From Pleurodeles waltl (Eukaryota > Chordata > Amphibia > Caudata > Salamandridae), in contig NC_090437.1 of NCBI RefSeq assembly GCF_031143425.1, positions 849,165,978 to 849,229,977 of the forward strand: a stretch of 64,000 nucleotides of DNA, in the 5' to 3' direction. This document shows positions 58,703-64,000 of this stretch, in pieces. Below the pieces are notes generated by a model. It saw nothing but the letters and a program-made list of their open reading frames with translations, was not told where the DNA came from and ran no database searches. How positions within the stretch are numbered: the stretch's first letter is position 1; the number at the start of each line of letters is the position of its first letter. Position numbers and translations under genes: made by a program.

Positions 58703-60967
58703 TGTAAGGAAATGCCTCCTTGGCATGGTTACCCCCTGACTTTTTGCCTTTTGCTGATGCCAGTTATGATTGAAAGTGTGCTGGGACCTTGCTAACCAGG
58801 CCCCAGCACCAGTGTTCTTTCCCTAAACTATACCTTTGCTTCCACAATTGTCACAGCCCTGGCACTCAGATACATCCCTTGTAAATGGTACCCCTGGTAC
58901 CAAGGGCCTTGATGCCAGGGAAGGTCTCTAAGAGCTGCAGCATGTCTTATGCCACCCTGGGAACCCCTCACTCAGCACATGCACACTGCCTCACAGCTTG
59001 TTTGTGCTGGTGGGGAGAAAATGACTAAGTCGACATGGCACTCACCTCAGAGTGCCATGCCAACCTCACACTGCCTGTGGCATAAGTAAGTCACCCCTCT
59101 AGTAGGCCTCACAGCCCTAAGGCAGGGTGCACTATACCACAGGTGAGAGCATATGTGCATGAATACTATGCCCCTACAGTGGCTAAGCAAAACCTTAGAC
59201 CTTGTAAGTGCAGGGTAGCCATTGTCAAACACAAACTCCACAGTTCCATAATGGCTACACTGAAATCTGGGAAGTTTGGTATCAAACTTCTCAGCACAAT
59301 AAATGCACACTGATGCCAGTGTGGAATTTATTGTAAAACGCACCCAGATGGCATCTTAGAGATGCCCCTGAATACCAGTCCAACTCCTAGTGCTAGGCTG
59401 ACCAGTTTCTGCCAGCCTGCTACAACCAGATGAGTTTCTGGCCACATGGGGAGAGTGCCTTTGTCACTCTGTGGCCAGGAACAAAGCCTGTACTGGGTGG
59501 AGGTGCTTCTCACCTCCCCCTGCAGGAACTGTAACACCTGGCGGTGAGTCTCAAAGGCTCATGCCTTTTGTTACAGCACCCCAGGGCATCCCAGCTTGTG
59601 GAGATGCCACCCCTCCGGCCACTGCCCCCACGTTTGCCAGCAAGGCTGGAGGAGTTAATTAGAAAAACAAGGAGGAGTCACCCACCAGTCAGGACAGCCC
59701 CTAAGGTGCCCTGAGCTGAGGTGACCCCTGCCTTAAGAAATCCTCCATCTTAGTTTTGGAGGATTTCCCCAATAGGATTAGGGATGTGCCCCCCTCCCCT
59801 CAGGGAGGAGGCACAAAGAGGGTGTAGCCACCCTCCAGGACAGTAGCCATTGGCTACTGCCCCTCAAACCTAAACACTCCCCTAAATTTAGTATTTAGGG
59901 GCACCCAAAGCCCAGGAAATTGGATTCCTGCAACCTGAACTAAGAAGAAGGACTGCTGACCTGAAAGCCCTGCAGAGACGACGGAGACAACTACTGCTTT
60001 GGCCCCAGTCCTACCGGCACGTCTCCTGACTCGAAAACCTGCAACAGCGACGCATCGGACAGGGACCAGCAACCTCTGAAGCATCAGAGGACTGCCCTGA
60101 ACCAGAGGACCAAGAAACTCCCATGAGCAGCGGCTCAGCTTAACAACAGTAACAATATTGCAACTTTTCTGCAACTTCTAATGACTTCATTCTTCCCGAC
60201 GGAAGCATGAGACTTCACCCTCTGCACCTGATGACCCCGGCTTGAGATCCAGAGAACCAACACCACAAGGAGGACTCCCAGGTGACAGCGACCCAGTGAG
60301 TAGCCTGAGACAACCCCCCTGGGCAACCACAGCGACGCATGCAGGCAGAATCCAGAGGCTCCCCCTTACCGCGACTGGCTGTAACAAGGGACCCGACGCC
60401 TTGACCAAGCACTCCACCCGCAGCCCCCAGGACCAGAAGGAACCAAACCTCAGTGCAGGAGTGACCCCCAGGCGACCCTCTGCCTAGCCCAGTTGGTGGC
60501 TGGCCCGAGAAGCCCCCCTGTGCCCTGCCTGCACTGCTAGAGTGACCCCCGGCTCCCTCCATTGAATCCAATACAAAACCCGATGCCTGCTTTGCATACT
60601 GCACCCGGCCGCCCCTGTGCTGCTGAGGGTGTGTTTTGTGTGCCTACTTGAGTCCCCCCCAGTGCTCTACAAACCCCCCCTGGTCTGCCCCCGAGGATGC
60701 AGGTACTTACCTCCAGGCAGACTGGAACCGGAGCACCCCTGTTCTCCATAGGCGCCTATGTGTTTTGGGCACCTCTTTGACCTCTGCTCCTGACCGGCCC
60801 TTAGCTGCTGGTGTGGTGACTTTGAGGTTGCCTGGAACTCCGAACAGTGGGCTGCCTATGCCCAGGAACTGAGACTTGTAAGTGTCTTACTTACCTGACA
60901 AACTAACCATTACTTACCTCCCCCAGGAACTGTTGAATTTTGCAGTGTCCACTTTTAAAATAGCTCT
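58703..60967 (+). mobile_element. High-copy LTR-like repeat starting TGTAAGGAAATGCC
   Basis: From TGTAAGGAAATGCCTCCTTGGC at 58,703 this ~2.26-kb block follows a sequence I recognise as a very abundant newt repeat, with GTAAGTCACCCCTCTAG, CACAATAAATGCACACTGATGCCAGTG, GGAGTCAC and AGAGACGACGGAGACAACTACTGC. It is GC-rich and stops matching near 60,967, so the right end is truncated. The TG start and length are compatible with a long LTR, but no coding region or second copy is here to prove it. Open frames inside are not convincing. Confidence 0.5.
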
Positions 60968-61503
60968 TGCAGGAAGAAGCAGGAGTACAGAAAAAAACGG
61001 AAAACAGGAGTGACTATCACCACCAAAATGGAAGGGTTTGCAACACAAGCAAGAAAGAAACTACAGTGCTTATATACCAAAAAACAGGAAGTGACACAAC
61101 AGGAAGAACTTATGACACCATCTTGGATTGCGAAAGACCATATAGAAAAGAATAGGAAAAAAAGAACAAGTAGAAAAGGAAAAGGAAAAGAGCATGCTGG
61201 GAAGAAGGATACCAAGGAAGAAGAAAATATGGAGACCAAGAAGAAAGAAGAAATGAAGACAGAAGAAAAAGAAAAAGGAGGAAAGAAGAGGAAAAAGACC
61301 CTAGGAGGTGAGTAGAGGAAAATCAGGTAGGCTGTCAGGGGCTGCGGCATGACCCGGAGCACGAAATGTGGATCCTGGGCAGCACCACAGTAAACTGAAC
61401 ACAGAAAAACAAGCTGCGGCCGTGCCGGCGTCCCGGAATGCAGACTGTCGGTACGACCACAGTCCAATTGAGGGACGCCGCAGTAGTTTGCGGAGTCACA
61501 CTT
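60968..61503. other. Purine-rich segment, no gene seen
   Basis: The plus strand is A/G-rich from 61,150 to 61,320, giving a Lys/Glu-rich frame on one strand and a Ser/Phe-rich frame on the other, neither with a motif. 61,330-61,500 is GC-richer and unassigned. Confidence 0.5.
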
Positions 61504-62235
61504 GTAGGCTGTATGATGTCCTAAAAATTATAATACAAATACTACAAGTAGACTTTTTCACTTTTCCAATTGTAACCCTTCTTGTAACTTGGTAGGTCAT
61601 GTTGCCATATATGCTTGATTGTGATGTGCTTCTCATTTTATGATGTCCATCCAGTTTTAGTTTTTAAATACAAATACCATATTCAGAGGTAATAGGAGCA
61701 TCTTCATAATAGATAATGACCTTACAAGTATTCAATTTTTCTAAAAAATTGTTTTTTTTCCTGGTTTTTAGTTTGTAATGACTGTTTCCAGTTTACTGGC
61801 ATGTATGCTGCATCATTCTACCATTAACGGCATATCAGCATTTCAAATCCCTTTTATAGATATTACCCAGGTAGGCCATATGATGTAATAAATAGTTGTA
61901 TTAGAACTGCCACAAGTATGGTATTTCACTTTTTCAGCTGTAATCTTACTTAGAGATTAACAATAAACAGAAAATAGGAATTTGGTAGTTTAAAATGTAG
62001 TTTTTCTTGAATGTGAGTTTGCTGTTATTATATTCTGTCCATCCAGTTTGAATTTTTAAATAGAAGGTATAGGTCCAGATGCAATATTTACTCTTTCATA
62101 AAAAATAATAGCCATAGTGGTATATGTTTTCCTGAAATAGATATTTGTCCTGCTTTAAAACTAGCAATTTGTGTTTCCAATTTACTTCCATCTGCTGTGC
62201 ATTGCGATATCATTAGGATAAGATATTTGCCCCTT
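61504..62235. repeat. Diverged tandem duplication, offset about 370-390 bp
   Basis: GTAGGC-TATGATGT at 61,504 and 61,871, GTCCATCCAGTTT at 61,645 and 62,037, and TGTTTCCA(G/A)TTTACT at 61,783 and 62,172 occur in the same order with offsets of 367, 392 and 389 bp. The right copy includes the 3' end of the decayed protease-like region; the left copy is a more eroded duplicate of it. Confidence 0.65.
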
Positions 62236-63205
62236 CTTCGTAAATCCAAAGTTGATAGAAGATCTGATTGACAATTTCTACAGATATTGTTCTGGGAACC
62301 TTCTTTAAACAACCATTCAAAATTGACAATTTTTCAATCTGATAACGTTAAGTAAATCAATTGCTCTGAATCTATTTCTGTAGTTGATGTAGAAAAACAA
62401 TTTTCACACTCATAGTTCTGTGCGTAACTAAGTCAAAATGAATTATCTCTTCTTCTAAGATACCAAAGATTTCCATTAGACATTCTTGTACAACTTCTTG
62501 AGTGTTTTGGTAAAGTGTACAGATCAGTGAACACTTCTCGAAGGTCTCAAATGTGAGATGGACAGTGTGTTTTACTTCTATCATTGCGCAGCCGTACCAA
62601 CAAAGCATACAGTGCATAGCAAAATCTCTTGCCTTTTTCCTGTTCCATTTCATGAACAACATGAGGTAAAGATAACAGTGCAATGAGAACCACATTGGCA
62701 TAGCAGTTGACACCAGAGGAGTTTGAAAACTGGTAACCAACAATATCCCTGACATCCCTATTTTTTGTTTTTCTTTGGTCGTTCTTATACTTCTTCTCAA
62801 TGACATCAGTAAGATCCTTTCAATGCTTTCGAATTGGACAGATGGTAGGGTTTTAATAAACCAGACACTGTCCTAAATGAGGAGCATAAACACTTTTCAA
62901 TCAGTTGTACTCTTTGACACAGCTTGAATTAGTATGTACTTTACTACCATCAAGTCTACAATATACAAACCAGACAATGTTCTAATTTGTGATAATGCCA
63001 CATAAGGCATACCTTCCTAAATACAGTAGTGCCAACATTAACAAATGCTGCATCTACACTTAAACCTGGAGACGTATGAATAGTCACAGCATATGCTAGA
63101 GAGACTAGGAACCTCTTTCTCTGAACATAAATGTCTTTCACAAGCAAGAAGTGTCAACAGACCTTCCAATCTGTTTTACACCATCAGCGTCATCAAATTT
63201 AATCA
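62090..63205 (-). pseudogene. Decayed Pif1-type helicase C-terminus followed by USP-like domain
   Basis: Minus-strand frames give, near 63,040-63,105, LAYAVTIHTSPGLSVDAA, the C-terminal motif of Pif1/RecD superfamily 1 helicases (usual form AITIHKSQG). YVALSQIRTLSGLY in another frame follows at 62,954-63,010, matching the next helicase motif. Downstream, SSGVNCYANVVLIALLSLP (62,665-62,720) resembles the catalytic-Cys box of ubiquitin-specific proteases (GNTCYMNS type). YECENC (about 62,402-62,417), CRNCQSDLL (about 62,262-62,288), GKYLILMISQC and DGSKLETQIASFK (about 62,150-62,230) look like the paired Cys-x2-Cys and central strands of that fold. Several frameshifts and stops separate them. 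The helicase is cut at 63,208 by a Harbinger insertion. The element could be Helitron-like or another helicase-coding transposon; that is inference. Confidence 0.6.
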
Positions 63206-63208
63206 CTA

Positions 63209-64000
63209 GGGCCCTCATTACAACATTGGCGGTAAAAGGCGCTTACCGCCATGCAGAAGACCGCCAAAACACCGTCGCGGCCTCGGAATTCCGCCACAGC
63301 TATTATGACCCACATCTAGGAAACCGCTGAAACTCAGACACCCACACAAGACCGCCACACCAAAGGTCAGTGATAAACTGGCAAAAACAAAACCTCCACC
63401 GTCACGCCAACAGAAACACGCCCATGCTATCACAACACATGAATCCACACGGCGGTCTTTCAACCGCAGTATTCCATTGGCGGTACACACCGCCGCGCTC
63501 AAAATACACACACATCTACAAAACACCGCCACATTGGACAATTACAAATACACACACCTGATACACATACACACACCACTCCCACACACCCAATACAATA
63601 TAAAACACACACCCACATCACCCACAAACCCCTACGACAAAAAAATTGAGACGAAAGCCAGAGAGACAAAGAGCACAGCAACTGAGAACCCCACCACACA
63701 GAGGCACACAACACCATCATCCATACAACATTACACGCACAATATACCACACACCACTATACATCACCACACACATCAACACTTACACCACCCCACACAT
63801 CACCCACACCACCTCATGTCACGACAAAGACACCCCAGGTTTTCCGAGGAGGAGCTCGGGGTCATGGTGGAGGAAATTCTACGGGTAGAGCCACAGCTAT
63901 TTGGCTCACAGGTGCAGCACACCTCCATAGCCAGGAAGATGGAGCTATGGCAAAGAATCGTGGACAGGGTCAACGCTGTGGGACAGCATCCAAGAAATCG
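63209..64000 (+). mobile_element. Left end of a second-family PIF/Harbinger element
   Basis: Starts GGGCCCTCATTACAACATTGGCGG just after a CTA, and continues with more than ten GGCGG/CCGCC words to about 63,520, then an A/C-rich stretch, then a Myb-like coding start at 63,817. The same terminus, facing the other way, ends the element at about 1,815. It runs off the right edge. Confidence 0.8.
63817..64000 (+). CDS. Harbinger Myb/trihelix-like protein, 5' part
   Basis: The frame starts at the ATG at 63,817 (MSRQRHPRFSEEELGVMVEE) and runs open to the window edge, about 61 codons. The basic start followed by FSEEELGVMVEEI, then RKMELWQRIVDRVNAVG, is the first two helices of a Myb/trihelix-type domain like that of the accessory protein at 14,961-15,485 (FSAEEHKIMVREV, REAIWQQTVDKINSV). 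The residue spacing is the same. It would bind the element's ends and assist the transposase. No defect is visible in the part present. The neighbouring frame at 63,646-63,888 is a shadow. Confidence 0.75.

Noticed and set aside
60955..61467. 170-codon minus-strand frame, Phe/Ser-rich and membrane-like
   Set aside because: Produced by a pyrimidine-rich strand. The hydrophobic runs are composition, and the frame crosses the junction of the LTR-like repeat with unrelated DNA.

Overview
This window reads as intergenic DNA from a very large amphibian genome. A salamander, most likely a newt such as Pleurodeles, fits best. I infer this from the mix of repeats: several PIF/Harbinger DNA transposons (termini reading GGCCCATATTTATAC or GGGCCCTCATTAC), L2-clade LINEs, a Penelope-like element, LTR-like blocks with the feel of newt repeats, a piggyBac-like fragment, long (TA)n tracts and many degenerate minisatellites. 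I found no host protein-coding exon, rRNA, tRNA or CRISPR array. Every convincing open frame belongs to a mobile element, and every one is broken by frameshifts or stops.

Layout. 1-945: three adjacent minisatellites (27-, 74- and 64-bp units). 945-1815: right end of a Harbinger element running off the left edge, with a probable first transposase exon on the minus strand. 2.6-4.3 kb: a MITE-like element and a decayed L2 3' end. 4.3-13.5 kb: LTR-like and anonymous DNA plus a degenerate ~30-bp minisatellite (7.37-8.79 kb). 13,569-13,723: a textbook Harbinger MITE. 14,689-25,151: a nearly complete ~10.5-kb Harbinger element. It has a Myb/trihelix-like gene entering from the left end, a HARBI1-type transposase entering from the right end with intact DDE motifs and clear splice sites, and a third coding block in the middle. 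25.7-29.5 kb: a ~290-bp tandem repeat and a piggyBac-like element with ~370-bp internal tandem repeats. 30.1-36.1 kb: (TA)n, a cluster of perfect hairpins, dispersed repeats and two minisatellites.

38.7-49.1 kb is a nest of retroelements. In order it holds an LTR-like block, a decayed L2 (+), a Penelope-like element bounded by exact-length 159-bp inverted repeats, a young L2 (-) with a 617-codon frame, and a second Penelope-like terminal fragment with 54-bp inverted repeats. A 93-bp piece of the decayed L2 has been copied without a visible change into the Penelope element and is flanked by a perfect 16-bp target duplication. 49-54.2 kb: (TA)n, a ~277-bp tandem repeat, a second-family Harbinger end, a G/A-rich minisatellite and a palindromic repeat pair. 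54.9-61 kb: LTR-like blocks. 62.1-63.2 kb: a decayed minus-strand gene in which a Pif1-type helicase C-terminus is followed by what looks like a ubiquitin-specific-protease domain. It is cut by another Harbinger element that starts at 63,209 and carries the first part of a Myb/trihelix gene at the right edge.

How the parts work together: in Harbinger elements a Myb-like protein and a DDE transposase act together at the termini, and the MITEs can be mobilised in trans. L2 and the Penelope-like element move by target-primed reverse transcription. None of the copies here looks fully autonomous. The least expected items are the helicase/protease fossil, the templated 93-bp insertion, the Penelope inverted-repeat structure with a conserved hammerhead-like motif, and the third coding block of the large Harbinger element.
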